A stretch of DNA of 64,000 bases, taken from positions 310,001-374,000 of the forward strand of contig NZ_JADHZD010000003.1 of NCBI RefSeq assembly GCF_020102855.1. The letters are read 5' to 3'. The translations under genes were made by a program, and so were the position numbers. Source of the DNA: Nocardioides lacusdianchii. Lineage in GTDB: Bacteria; Actinomycetota; Actinomycetes; Propionibacteriales; Nocardioidaceae. The notes beneath the pieces are model-generated. The model searched no databases and had not been told where the DNA came from. It saw nothing but the letters and a program-made list of their open reading frames with translations. This document shows positions 7,804 to 16,293 of the stretch, piece after piece. Every line of letters begins with the position of its first letter. The stretch's first letter is position 1.

Positions 7804-9132
7804 ATGCCTGACTCCCCCGACACCGAGCCCGACGCCGTCGATCCGCAGGCCGTCGAGCCCGAGGCTGCTGAGCCCGAGGCTCCTCCCGCTCCCCTGCTCG
7901 AGCTGCGCGACGGCCTGCCCGAGGTCGTCGAGACCGACGCCCGGCTGGCCGAGGCGTGCGCGGCCCTCGCCGCCGGGACCGGTCCCATCGCCATCGACGC
8001 CGAGCGCGCCTCGGGCTACCGCTACTCCAACCGCGCCTACCTCATCCAGCTGCGCCGCGAGGGTGCTGGCACCTGGCTGGTCGACCCGATCCCGCTGACC
8101 ACCCTCGACCCGCTCCAGGAGGCACTCGGCGACGCCGAGTGGATCCTCCACGCCGCCACCCAGGACCTGCCGTGCCTGCGCGAGGTCGGCCTCACCCCCA
8201 CCAGCATCTTCGACACCGAGCTCGCCGGCCGGCTGCTCGGCTACCCGCGGGTGGGCCTGGCCACGCTCGTCGAGACCGTGCTCGGCCTGCGCATGCGTAA
8301 GGAGCACTCGGCCGCCGACTGGTCGACGCGGCCGCTCCCCAAGGCCTGGCTCGACTACGCCGCGCTGGACGTCGAGGTGCTCCTCGAGCTGCGCGAGCAC
8401 ATGATCGCCGAGCTCGAGAAGGCCGGGAAGACCGAGTGGGCGCGCCAGGAGTTCGACAACCTCCTCGGCTTCGAGCCGGCCGTGCGGGTCGATGCGTGGC
8501 GGCGTACGTCGGGCGTGCACCGGCTGCGCGGACGCCGGGCCCTCGGTGCGGCGCGGGCGCTGTGGGAGGCGCGCGACGCGATCGCCGCCGAGCGGGACGT
8601 CACCCCGGGCCGGATCCTGCCCGACTCCGCGATCGTCGCCGCCGCCACCGCCATGCCGACCGACCGCCGGGCGCTGCTCGCGACGCCGGGCTTCCACGGC
8701 CGCGGCGCCAGCCGCTACTCCTCGACCTGGGTCGACGCGCTCCAGCGGGTGCGCGAGATGTCCGAGGACGAGCTCCCCACCCGCGCACCCCGCGGCGACG
8801 GGCCTCCGCACCCGCGCACCTGGGCCGAGCGCGAGCCCGTGGCGGACCGCCGCTTCAAGGCGGCGCGCGAGGCGATGCTCAACCTCGCCGAGGTCCACCA
8901 CCTGCCGGTCGAGAACCTGCTGACCCCCGACTACCTCCGCCGGCTGATGTGGACGCCGCCGGAGACCCGCGACCCCGCCGGGCTGGCCGAGGCCGTGCGC
9001 GCCCAGCTGGCGTCGTACGGCGCGCGCCCGTGGCAGGCCGAGCTGATCACCGGGGCGCTCGTCGGAGCCATCCTCGGCGCCGACGTCGAGCCCGCCGCCG
9101 GGCCCGAGGCCGAGCCCGCCGACGGGGAGTAG
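7804..9132 (+). CDS. rnd: Ribonuclease D-like 3'-5' exonuclease with HRDC domain
   Basis: 442 residues. The DEDDy exonuclease motifs are visible: Exo I with Asp65 and Glu67 in IAIDAERAS, Exo II in HAATQDLPCL, and Exo III with Tyr and Asp in YAALDVEVLL. An HRDC-type helical region follows. RNase D trims 3' ends of structured RNAs such as tRNA precursors. The first 30 residues are an acidic Pro/Glu-rich leader, absent from the E. coli enzyme. ATG at 7804, 2 bp after the DUF3000 stop. In mycobacteria dxs follows this gene; here an oppositely oriented binding-protein gene follows after 2 bp. Confidence 0.93.
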   Translation: MPDSPDTEPDAVDPQAVEPEAAEPEAPPAPLLELRDGLPEVVETDARLAEACAALAAGTGPIAIDAERASGYRYSNRAYLIQLRREGAGTWLVDPIPLTTLDPLQEALGDAEWILHAATQDLPCLREVGLTPTSIFDTELAGRLLGYPRVGLATLVETVLGLRMRKEHSAADWSTRPLPKAWLDYAALDVEVLLELREHMIAELEKAGKTEWARQEFDNLLGFEPAVRVDAWRRTSGVHRLRGRRALGAARALWEARDAIAAERDVTPGRILPDSAIVAAATAMPTDRRALLATPGFHGRGASRYSSTWVDALQRVREMSEDELPTRAPRGDGPPHPRTWAEREPVADRRFKAAREAMLNLAEVHHLPVENLLTPDYLRRLMWTPPETRDPAGLAEAVRAQLASYGARPWQAELITGALVGAILGADVEPAAGPEAEPADGE

Positions 9133-9134
9133 AC

Positions 9135-10562
9135 CTACTCGGTCGGGCTCTCGCTCGGCGACTCGGTCTCCTCGGTCTCCTCCTCGGGGGAGAGGATCGC
9201 ACGCGAGGCGATGTCGATCTCCTCGGTCACCTGCTCGAGGTCGAGGATCCCCGGCGCGGTGACGAGCCGGTCGAGCAGCGGCGTGACCGCGTCGACGAGC
9301 TCGTCACGCTGGTCGATGAACGGCGGGATCACCATGTAGCGGATGCTGGAGTTGAAGGCGACCGAGTTGGCCGGCTCCTCGTCAGGGGCCAGGAAGTCGT
9401 CGGACGCGGCGACCTGGGTGTTGGCCGGGACGATGTAGCCCGTCTCGGCGACCGTGGCGATGGCGGCGTCGGAGACGGCGTAGGCGATGAAGTCGGCCGC
9501 GTCACCGACGTTCTCGGACTCCGCGGAGATGCACAGCCCGGCAATGTCGCCGACGGTCGCGCGGTCCTCGATGGTCGGCATCGGCATCACGTCGAACTCG
9601 AGGTCCTCGGCCTCGCGCAGCTCCGGCACGAGGTTGCGGAAGCCGGCGACCATGGCGAGCTCGCCGCGCTTGAACAGCTGGACCGGCGTCGCCCGCGCGA
9701 GCTGGGCGTTGGTCGGGGTGAGGGTGGGGTCGCGCAGGATCTCCAGCGTCTGCTCCAGCGCCTCACGGGTGCCGTCGTCGGAGAAGGCGAGCGAGGTGGG
9801 CTGACTGTCGTCGTCGAAGACCTGGCCCCCGCCGGAGTAGATGAAGGGGGCGAGGCCCTGGAGGGTCGGGTCGATCCAGACGCCGCGGCGGTCACCGCGC
9901 CGCGAGGCGAAGGTGGCGGCGGCACCGAACTCAGCGAGCGTCCACCGCTCGCGCACGCCGTCGTCGTTGGGCGTGGGCACGTCGAGCTCGCGCCGCTCCA
10001 TCCGGTCGAAGTCGACGATGTCGGTGTTGTAGTAGACGACCATCGGGGACACGGAGTAGGCCATGCACTGCAGCTCGTCGTCCATCGCGAACGCGTCGAC
10101 GGCATCGCGGGAGAAGCGGTCGCCGAAGTCGACGCCGCGCTCGTCGAGCAGCAGGCTCACCGGCTGGAGCGCCTCGGCCTCCACGAGCTGGTCGAGGTCG
10201 ATGCGCGAGGTGAGGAAGGCGTCCGGTGCGTCGCCTGCGAGCACGTCCGCGAGCGCGGACTCGTGGTCGGGCCACGACCGCAGGCTGACCTGGCGCGTGG
10301 TCGAGCTGGCGTTGAAGGAGTCGACGACGCTCTGGAACGCCGCCACCTCCTCCTCGCTGCCGTAGGCTCCGAAGACGATCTTGCGCGGCTTGTCCGCACC
10401 ACCGCCCTGGCCCTGGGTGGGCGACGGGTCGGGCTGCGGGCCCGGCTCGGCGTCGCCGGTGCACGCGGCCGTGGTCAGCGCGACCACGAGGGCGGTGCCC
10501 GCCAGGGCAGCACGGCGCGCTCGGGCGCGGGGGAACAGACGGGCAGCGCGACGACCGGACAC
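9135..10562 (-). CDS. Extracellular solute-binding lipoprotein (family 1, sugar type), orphan
   Basis: 475 residues from GTG. A basic N-region and a hydrophobic segment end in lipobox TTAAC (Cys about residue 34), followed by a Pro/Gln-rich linker. The mature part is a family 1 ABC solute-binding protein: KIVFGAYGSEEEV at the first strand, YSVSPMVVYYNTDI, the hinge region FIYSGGGQVF and MVAGFRNLVPEL. The last 20 residues are Glu/Ser/Thr-rich. Family members deliver sugars or related solutes to a membrane permease, but no permease or ATPase gene is next to it, so it either serves a transporter encoded elsewhere or has another role. A TAGGGT box 6 nt upstream marks a leaderless start. Confidence 0.88.
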   Translation of the reverse strand: MSGRRAARLFPRARARRAALAGTALVVALTTAACTGDAEPGPQPDPSPTQGQGGGADKPRKIVFGAYGSEEEVAAFQSVVDSFNASSTTRQVSLRSWPDHESALADVLAGDAPDAFLTSRIDLDQLVEAEALQPVSLLLDERGVDFGDRFSRDAVDAFAMDDELQCMAYSVSPMVVYYNTDIVDFDRMERRELDVPTPNDDGVRERWTLAEFGAAATFASRRGDRRGVWIDPTLQGLAPFIYSGGGQVFDDDSQPTSLAFSDDGTREALEQTLEILRDPTLTPTNAQLARATPVQLFKRGELAMVAGFRNLVPELREAEDLEFDVMPMPTIEDRATVGDIAGLCISAESENVGDAADFIAYAVSDAAIATVAETGYIVPANTQVAASDDFLAPDEEPANSVAFNSSIRYMVIPPFIDQRDELVDAVTPLLDRLVTAPGILDLEQVTEEIDIASRAILSPEEETEETESPSESPTE

Positions 10563-10568
10563 GGCGAA

Positions 10569-10574
10569 ACCCTA
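10569..10574 (-). promoter_or_regulatory. -10 box of leaderless promoter for the solute-binding protein
   Basis: TAGGGT on the minus strand, 6 nt before the GTG at 10562. Its TAG is also the stop codon of the upstream PemK-like gene. Confidence 0.6.
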
Positions 10575-11060
10575 ACCGGGCAGCCCACGGACCGCCGCGA
10601 CCACCTCGTCGAAGATCCGGGCGTCCAGCGCCGCGCCCTCCCGGCGTACGCCGTCACGCTCCAGGTGGATGAGCCGGTCCAGGCGCACCTCGCTGGGCCG
10701 GCCCTGGGAGTCCCAGCCGCCGGATCCGACGTCCATCCAGTAGCGCCCGTGGCGCGCCTCGTCGGCAGCGTCCCGGTCGTGGTCCTGGCTGCTGAGCATG
10801 AGGCCGACCCAGCCGTCCGCCTCGCCGCTCCCAGCGGTGTCGAGCACCAGGACCGGGCGGTCCTTGCCCTGGCTCGGGTCGTCCTCGTAGGGCACCCATG
10901 CCCAGACGACCTCGCCCGGGTCGGGCTCGCCGTCGATCTCCGGGGCGTAGCGCGAGGAGGCGCCGCCCGCGGGGCCGGGCGACGGTGTCGCGGTCGTTCC
11001 GGACGTGGTGCCCGAGGTGGCTCCGGAGATGAGGGCAGCAACGCGGCGCAGAAGGCTCAT
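10572..11060 (-). CDS. PemK/MazF-like toxin-fold protein without recognisable antitoxin
   Basis: 162 residues. Residues about 45-162 match the PemK/MazF (CcdB-fold) family: GEVVWAWVPYEDD and GKDRPVLVL form the usual beta-strand with the conserved Arg-Pro, followed by a second strand pair around WVGLMLSSQDHD. MazF-type proteins are sequence-specific endoribonucleases. The first 45 residues are Gly/Thr/Pro-rich and start with a short hydrophobic stretch, unlike a typical 110-residue toxin. No antitoxin gene lies on either side, so it may be a housekeeping or tamed member. A TAGTCT box 6 nt before the ATG predicts a leaderless transcript. Confidence 0.75.
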   Translation of the reverse strand: MSLLRRVAALISGATSGTTSGTTATPSPGPAGGASSRYAPEIDGEPDPGEVVWAWVPYEDDPSQGKDRPVLVLDTAGSGEADGWVGLMLSSQDHDRDAADEARHGRYWMDVGSGGWDSQGRPSEVRLDRLIHLERDGVRREGAALDARIFDEVVAAVRGLPG

Positions 11061-11066
11061 GCCTCG

Positions 11067-11072
11067 AGACTA
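11067..11072 (-). promoter_or_regulatory. -10 box of leaderless promoter for the PemK-like gene
   Basis: TAGTCT on the minus strand, 6 nt before the ATG at 11060. Confidence 0.55.
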
Positions 11073-11191
11073 GAGGGGTGTGCGAGTGCGCCGGACCGGG
11101 AGCGCCTCACGGCGCGTGGCCGCTCGTAGCGGCTTATTGTGGGACCCGGGGCTGCCACGGCCCGACGCACTCACACCGATATTTTAACGGC

Positions 11192-11785
11192 TCATCCCAG
11201 CGCGTCACGCATTTCCCCCTGACCGGCCGCCTCCAGCTGCTCGGAGAGCACCAGCATCCGGGTGATCTCCTCGTGGGGGACGCCGAGAGCAGCGCGGCCC
11301 GCGGCCACGATCCGGGCGAAGGCCGCCGCCCGGAACAGGGTGACGGCGAAGTCACCGCCGGCGATGCCGCGCAGCACCTCGTCGACCATCGCCCGCAGCT
11401 CCTCGGGACCGGGCGGGTCGGCGACCCCGGCGACCACCCGGGCCACGTCGACGCGGCGCTGGCCGGCGTCGTACTCCTTCGCCACCCGCTCGGGGTCCGC
11501 GTGGACCCAGGAGCGCAGCAGGAACAGACGCCACAGGCTCCCCGCGAGGGTGTCGGCCGGGGCCCCGGACCACACCTCGGCGAGCGTCTCCAGGCCCTCG
11601 GTCTCGGCGAGGTGCACGATGCGCTCGGCCAGGGCCGGGTCGTCGGAGCTGCGCGCCCCGCGCACCAGCACGGTGGCGGCGAGGTCGCCGGCCTCGCGCA
11701 GCATCGCCGGGTCGGAACCCCCGGCGATCTCGGCGAAGAAGCCGGCGCCGGGCGTCATCGGACGGTGGTGGGTGCGGTCGCTCAC
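11192..11785 (-). CDS. Conserved hypothetical helical protein
   Basis: 197 residues from GTG. The sequence is mostly amphipathic helix, rich in Ala, Glu and Arg, with no signal peptide or membrane segment. I do not recognise a named domain. Visible stretches include LRSWVHADPERVAKEYDAGQ near the middle and FRAAAFARIVAAGRAALG near the end. The start is set by a TAGGCT box 7 nt upstream; an open frame continues further upstream but only as an antisense shadow of hrpA. It follows hrpA on the same strand after 26 bp. Confidence 0.75.
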   Translation of the reverse strand: MSDRTHHRPMTPGAGFFAEIAGGSDPAMLREAGDLAATVLVRGARSSDDPALAERIVHLAETEGLETLAEVWSGAPADTLAGSLWRLFLLRSWVHADPERVAKEYDAGQRRVDVARVVAGVADPPGPEELRAMVDEVLRGIAGGDFAVTLFRAAAFARIVAAGRAALGVPHEEITRMLVLSEQLEAAGQGEMRDALG

Positions 11786-11790
11786 CCGCC

Positions 11791-11822
11791 CCAGCCTAGG
11801 TCGTGGCCAGCCTAGGTCGTGC
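11791..11822. repeat. Tandem duplication of a 16-bp unit at the hrpA 3' end
   Basis: CCAGCCTAGGTCGTG occurs at 11791 and again at 11807, a direct repeat with period 16. One copy contains the hrpA stop codon (TAG, minus strand 11814-11812); the other supplies the TAGGCT box (11793-11798) of the downstream gene. Confidence 0.8.
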
Positions 11823-14800
11823 CCATGACCTTGCGGATGCGCTGGTCGCTGACCTTCTCCCGGGTGCCGAGCTGCTGGGCGAAGAGCGAGATGCGGTACT
11901 CCTCGAGCAGCCACCGCGCCTCGCGCAGGTGCTGCGGCACCGGCTGGCCCTCGGGCAGCGCGGCCACTGCGTGCAGCCAGGCCTCCTGCAGGCCCGAGAG
12001 CTGGTCCATCAGCTGCCGGTCGCGGGCGACCTGCGCGTCGAGCCGATCGCGACGGTGCGCCACGCCTGCGAGGTAGCGGAGGTAGTCACGCAGCCGGCTG
12101 ACACCCGCCTCGCCCACGAACCCGGCACCCATCAGCCGCCCGACCTGGGCGCGCATGTCGGTGAGCGCCGGCAAGGTGGCGAGGTCGGCCCGCCCGGAGA
12201 TCGCCTTGTCGCACGCGCGCCAGGCCTCGAGCACCCGCATCACGTCGTGCACCGCGATGCTCGTGCGCTCCGCGACCGCGTCGCGTGCCGCGGCCACCAG
12301 GGCGTCGTACGCCGCCTCGTCGCGCACAGGCGGCCGGGAGTCGACGACCTCGCCGACGATCCCGGCGCGCAGGTCCGCGAGGAGGTCGGCGACCGACGGA
12401 TAGGGCGAGCCGACGAGCGCGAGCTTGGCGCGCTGGTCGAGGCCCGCGGCGGCGAGCACGTCGTCGACCGGGTCGGCGGGACCGAGCGCGAGCAGCACGA
12501 GGCGGCGTACGCCGAGTCGGTGGTGGGCGGCGGCCTCCTCGGCCGTGGCCAGCACCCGGAGCCCGACGGAGGCGCCCTCGTCGACCAGGGCGGGGAAGCC
12601 ACGCACCTCGTGGCCCGCGCGGCGCTGCACGAACGACTCCTCGATCGTGCCGAAGGTCCACGACGCCTGACCGGTGGCCGTGACGCCGGAGTCCGCGGCG
12701 ACGTCGGCCATCGCCCGCTCGAAGGTGGGCCGGAGCGGCTCCTTGAGGGCGTCGAGGTCCTTGCCGCGACCGGCCTCGGTGCCCTCCTCGGTGACGACGC
12801 GGTAGGTCGGGCGCAGGTGCTCGGGCACCTTGGACCAGTCCCACGCGTCGCGGTCGATCACCAGGCTGCGGGTGCTGCGGGCGAAGCGCTCGAGCGCGTC
12901 GAGCAGCGGCTCGGCACCGGGCGGGGTGGCGGCGAGGAACTCGCGCGCGGTGTTGGGGGCCGGCACCATCGCGACCCGCAGGTTCTTCGGCAGCGAGCGG
13001 ATCAGCTCGGTGACCAGCTCCTCGCGCAGGCCCGGGACCAGCCACGAGAAGTCGTCGGCCTCGACCCGGTTGAGGGTGGCGACGGGCACGTCGATGGTGA
13101 GGCCGTCATCGGCGGCCCCGGGCTCGAAGTGGTAGCTGATCGGGAAGGTCAGCCCTGCCTCGTGCGTGCCGGGTCCCTCCGAGAGCCACTGGGTCGGGAA
13201 GTCGTGCGCGCGCACCTGGTCGGCGGTGTCGTGGGTGAGCATCTCCGGGTCGAAGGTGAGCAGGTCCGGCCGCTTCTGGCGCGCCCGCTTCCACCACTGG
13301 TCGAAGTGCTGGCCGCTGACCACGTCGGCGCCCACGCGGGCGTCGTAGAACTCGAAGAGGGTCTCCTCGTCGACGACGATGTCGCGGCGCCGGGCGCGGT
13401 GCTCGAGCTCCTCGGCCTCCTCGAGCAGCCGGGCGTTCTCGGCGAGGAACGTGTGGCGGGAGTCCCACTCGCGCTGGACCAGCGCGTGGCGGATGAAGAG
13501 CTCGCGGGCGAGCGGCGCGTCGATCCGGCCGTACTGCACGAGGCGGTCGGCCACCAGCGGCACGCCGTAGAGCGTGACCCGCTCGCGCGCCATCACCGCG
13601 GCGCGCTTGCGCGACCAGTGCGGCTCGGAGAACGTGCGCTTGACCAGGTGGGCACCGAGCCGCTCGGCCCACTCGGGCTGGATGGCGGCGTTCTGCCGCG
13701 CCCACAGCCGCGAGGTCTCGACGAGCTCGGCGCTCATCAGGAAGGCCGGGTTGCGCCGCTTGAGCACGCTGCCGGGGAAGATCGCGAAGCGCGCGTTGCG
13801 GGCGCCGACGTACTCCCGCATCGGACGCCGCTCCCCCGGCTTGGCCTTGTCGCGCTCCTCGAGCGCACCGATGTGGCTGAGCAGGCCGGACAGCAGGGCC
13901 TGGTGGATGCCGTCCTCGTCGTAGGGAGCGCCTTCGGTGGTTGAGGTGCGAGCGGAGCGAGCCTCGAAACCGCCGATCTCGAGACCCATCTCCTTGGCGA
14001 CCTGCCGCAGCTGGGACTCGTACTCCTGCCACTCGCGCATCCGCATGTAGTTGAGGTGCTCGCGCTTGCACATCCGGCGGAAGGCGCTCGAGGACAGCTC
14101 CTTCTGCTGCTGCTTGACGTGGCGCCAGAGGTTGAGCCAGGTGAGGAAGTCGCTGGACTCGTGGGTGAAGCGGGCGTGGAGCTGGTCGGCCTGGGCGCGC
14201 TGCTCCTCCGGGCGCTCGCGCGGGTCCTGGATGGACAGTGCGGCCGCGATGACCAGCACGTCGCGCACGCAGCCGAGCCGCTCGGCCTCGAGGATCATCC
14301 GCCCCAGCCGCGGGTCGATCGGCAGGCGGGAGAGCCGCTTGCCGACCTGCGTGAGGCGTACGCCCTTCCCTCGCTGGTTGAGGTGCGAGGCCGCCTGCGG
14401 CCGAGCCTCGAAACCTGCGGCCTGGATCGCGCCCAGCTCCTCGAGCAGGTCGGTGCCGGCCTTGATGTTGCGGCGGTCCGGCGGCTCGACGAAGGGGAAT
14501 CGCGCGATGTCGCCCAGGCGCAGCGAGGCCATCTGGAGGATGACGCTGGCGAGGTTGGTGCGCAGGATCTCCGGTTCCGTGAACTCGGGGCGGGCCTCGA
14601 AGTCTTCTTGCGAGTAGAGGCGGATCGCGATGCCCTCCGCGACGCGGCCGCAGCGGCCCGAGCGCTGGTTGGCCGAGGCCTGGCTGATCGGCTCGATCGG
14701 CAGGCGCTGCACCTTGGTGCGCACGGAGTATCGGCTGATGCGCGCGACGCCGGTGTCGATGACGTAGCGGATGCCGGGCACGGTCAGCGAGGTCTCGGCG

Positions 14801-15708
14801 ACGTTGGTCGCGAGCACGACGCGGCGCACGGTCGAGGGATGGCTGGAGAAGACCTTGTGCTGGTCGGCCGCGCTGAGGCGGGAGTAGAGCGGCACGACCT
14901 CGAGCCGGTCGCTCTGCAGGGCATCCAGTGCGTCGGCGGTGTCGCGGATCTCGCGCTCGCCGGGCAGGAAGACCAGCACGTCGCCGGGCCCCTCCGCGGA
15001 CAGCTCGCGGACGGCGTCGAGGATCGCCTCGGTCTGGTCGCGCTGGACCGGCTCGCCCTCCTCGTCGTCCTCCGGCAGCTCCAGCAGCGGGCGGTAGCGG
15101 ACCTCGACGGGATACGTGCGCCCCGACACCTCCACCACCGGCGCGCGACTCTGCCCATCACCGAAGTGCTCGGCGAAGCGGTCCACGTCGATCGTGGCGC
15201 TGGTGATGATCACCTTGAGGTCGGGCCGGCGCGGCAGCAGGCGCTTGAGGTAGCCGAGCAGGAAGTCGATGTTGAGGCTGCGCTCGTGGGCCTCGTCGAT
15301 GATGATCGTGTCGTACTTGCGCAGGTCGCGGTCGCGCTGCAGCTCGGCCAGCAGGATGCCGTCGGTCATCAGCTTGACCCGGCTCGCCCTGCTCGTGCGG
15401 TCGGTGAAGCGGACCTGGTAGCCGATGACGTCACCGAGCTCGGTGCCGAGCTCCTCGGCGATCCGCTCGGCCACCGAGCGGGCGGCGATGCGGCGCGGCT
15501 GGGTGTGGCCGATCAGCCCGCCGCCGTCGGCGCGACCCTTGCCCCGGCCGAGCTCGAGGCAGATCTTCGGCAGCTGGGTGGTCTTGCCCGAGCCGGTCTC
15601 GCCGGCCACGATCACGACCTGGTGGTCGCGGATGGCCGCGGCGATGTCGTCGCGGCGCGCGGAGACCGGGAGCTCCGGCGGATAGGTGATCTTCACAACG
15701 GGCGACAT
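11812..15708 (-). CDS. hrpA: ATP-dependent RNA helicase HrpA (DEAH box)
   Basis: 1298 residues, the usual length for HrpA. Walker A is GETGSGKTT at 36-44, the DEAH box at 138-141, motif III SAT near 167, then the second RecA domain with QRSGRCGRV, the winged-helix and ratchet region, and the long C-terminal DUF3418 part. HrpA unwinds RNA and rescues stalled translation in E. coli; here the role is assumed similar. The ATG at 15708 gives the normal N-terminus. Two palindromic repeats of the class found elsewhere in the window lie in frame inside the gene. They encode GFEARPQAASHLNQ at about residues 432-445 and GFEARSARTSTT at about 580-591, both in surface-loop positions between conserved blocks. 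Confidence 0.95.
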   Translation of the reverse strand: MSPVVKITYPPELPVSARRDDIAAAIRDHQVVIVAGETGSGKTTQLPKICLELGRGKGRADGGGLIGHTQPRRIAARSVAERIAEELGTELGDVIGYQVRFTDRTSRASRVKLMTDGILLAELQRDRDLRKYDTIIIDEAHERSLNIDFLLGYLKRLLPRRPDLKVIITSATIDVDRFAEHFGDGQSRAPVVEVSGRTYPVEVRYRPLLELPEDDEEGEPVQRDQTEAILDAVRELSAEGPGDVLVFLPGEREIRDTADALDALQSDRLEVVPLYSRLSAADQHKVFSSHPSTVRRVVLATNVAETSLTVPGIRYVIDTGVARISRYSVRTKVQRLPIEPISQASANQRSGRCGRVAEGIAIRLYSQEDFEARPEFTEPEILRTNLASVILQMASLRLGDIARFPFVEPPDRRNIKAGTDLLEELGAIQAAGFEARPQAASHLNQRGKGVRLTQVGKRLSRLPIDPRLGRMILEAERLGCVRDVLVIAAALSIQDPRERPEEQRAQADQLHARFTHESSDFLTWLNLWRHVKQQQKELSSSAFRRMCKREHLNYMRMREWQEYESQLRQVAKEMGLEIGGFEARSARTSTTEGAPYDEDGIHQALLSGLLSHIGALEERDKAKPGERRPMREYVGARNARFAIFPGSVLKRRNPAFLMSAELVETSRLWARQNAAIQPEWAERLGAHLVKRTFSEPHWSRKRAAVMARERVTLYGVPLVADRLVQYGRIDAPLARELFIRHALVQREWDSRHTFLAENARLLEEAEELEHRARRRDIVVDEETLFEFYDARVGADVVSGQHFDQWWKRARQKRPDLLTFDPEMLTHDTADQVRAHDFPTQWLSEGPGTHEAGLTFPISYHFEPGAADDGLTIDVPVATLNRVEADDFSWLVPGLREELVTELIRSLPKNLRVAMVPAPNTAREFLAATPPGAEPLLDALERFARSTRSLVIDRDAWDWSKVPEHLRPTYRVVTEEGTEAGRGKDLDALKEPLRPTFERAMADVAADSGVTATGQASWTFGTIEESFVQRRAGHEVRGFPALVDEGASVGLRVLATAEEAAAHHRLGVRRLVLLALGPADPVDDVLAAAGLDQRAKLALVGSPYPSVADLLADLRAGIVGEVVDSRPPVRDEAAYDALVAAARDAVAERTSIAVHDVMRVLEAWRACDKAISGRADLATLPALTDMRAQVGRLMGAGFVGEAGVSRLRDYLRYLAGVAHRRDRLDAQVARDRQLMDQLSGLQEAWLHAVAALPEGQPVPQHLREARWLLEEYRISLFAQQLGTREKVSDQRIRKVMGTT
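13936..13971. repeat. Class A palindromic repeat inside hrpA
   Basis: A 36-bp copy with edges GGTGGTTGAGG and GAGCCTCGAAACC. The hrpA strand reads it in frame as GFEARSARTSTT. It matches the inverted units near 27.0 and 27.5 kb and the copy at 60.2 kb. Confidence 0.85.
14374..14415. repeat. Class A palindromic repeat inside hrpA (second copy)
   Basis: A 42-bp copy with edges CTGGTTGAGGTGCGAGG and GAGCCTCGAAACC but a different central arm (CCGCCTGCGG). It is read in frame as GFEARPQAASHLNQ. Its length is a multiple of three, and its reading frame is the same as in the first hrpA copy. Confidence 0.85.
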
Positions 15709-15755
15709 TCTCGCCCACGGCGGCAAGGGGTTTGCGGGCGACCGGCCCCGCCGGC

Positions 15756-16226
15756 TCAGGAGCTGGAGCTGTCGTCGTCCTCCGGCGCGGTGGTCGGGGG
15801 CAGCTGACCGGGTACGCCGCGGGGGCCGCGGTGCATGCCCCGGTCGCCGGGGCCGTCGTCGCCGCGACGCTCCACCCACGCGCCGCGGTCACCGTCGCGC
15901 CCGCGGTCGTCGGTCACCGCGTGAACGGCAGCGAACCCGAGGCCGCCCACGATCACCCCCGCCAGCGCCGAGGCGATCAGTGCGGCCAGGCCGAACGTAC
16001 GGTTCCCGTCGCTGCGACGCAGCGACCGCAGCCGCTCCCGGAAACCGCGGCGCTCGGCGGCCGAGGCGGCCACGGGCTCGTCCGCGGCCTCGCTCGGCAC
16101 CTCTGCGGCAGGGGTCGGGGCCTGGGCAGGGGTCGGGGCCTGGGCAGGGGTCGGGGCCTGGGCAGGGGTCGGTGCCGCTGCCGGGGCGCCGGGTCGTACG
16201 GGCTGGGTCTGGTCGTCGTCGCTCAT
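15756..16226 (-). CDS. Single-pass membrane protein with PTPAQA repeats
   Basis: 156 residues. Residues about 15-40 are a Pro/Ala/Gln repeat (PTPAQA three times plus a partial unit) encoded by an 18-bp tandem DNA repeat. A basic stretch (FRERLRSLRRSDGNR) precedes one membrane segment near residues 77-105 (LAALIASALAGVIVGGLGFAAV), and the C-terminus is charged, Gly/Pro-rich and ends in acidic and Ser residues. The N-terminus is predicted inside. I do not recognise a family, and function is unknown. A CACGCT box lies 6 nt before the ATG. The gene faces away from hrpA's start across about 50 bp. Confidence 0.7.
   Translation of the reverse strand: MSDDDQTQPVRPGAPAAAPTPAQAPTPAQAPTPAQAPTPAAEVPSEAADEPVAASAAERRGFRERLRSLRRSDGNRTFGLAALIASALAGVIVGGLGFAAVHAVTDDRGRDGDRGAWVERRGDDGPGDRGMHRGPRGVPGQLPPTTAPEDDDSSSS
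16109..16176. repeat. 18-bp in-frame tandem repeat
   Basis: Three full copies of CAGGGGTCGGGGCCTGGG and a partial fourth, encoding the PTPAQA repeats of the membrane protein on the minus strand. Copy number is likely to vary between strains. Confidence 0.85.
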
Positions 16227-16293
16227 GGGAGCAGCGTGCGCGCCGAGGCTGTGCGCGACCTGTGCGCGGGCCGTGAGATCTCCCTGACCCCGG

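Noticed and set aside
10569..10574. Independent terminator between the PemK-like and solute-binding genes
   Set aside because: The genes are only 9 bp apart and no hairpin fits; the sequence is better explained as a -10 box.
11061..11191. tRNA or small RNA in a 131-bp gap
   Set aside because: It has several GC-rich inverted segments but no T-loop or anticodon-stem pattern; nothing beyond the PemK-like promoter can be supported.
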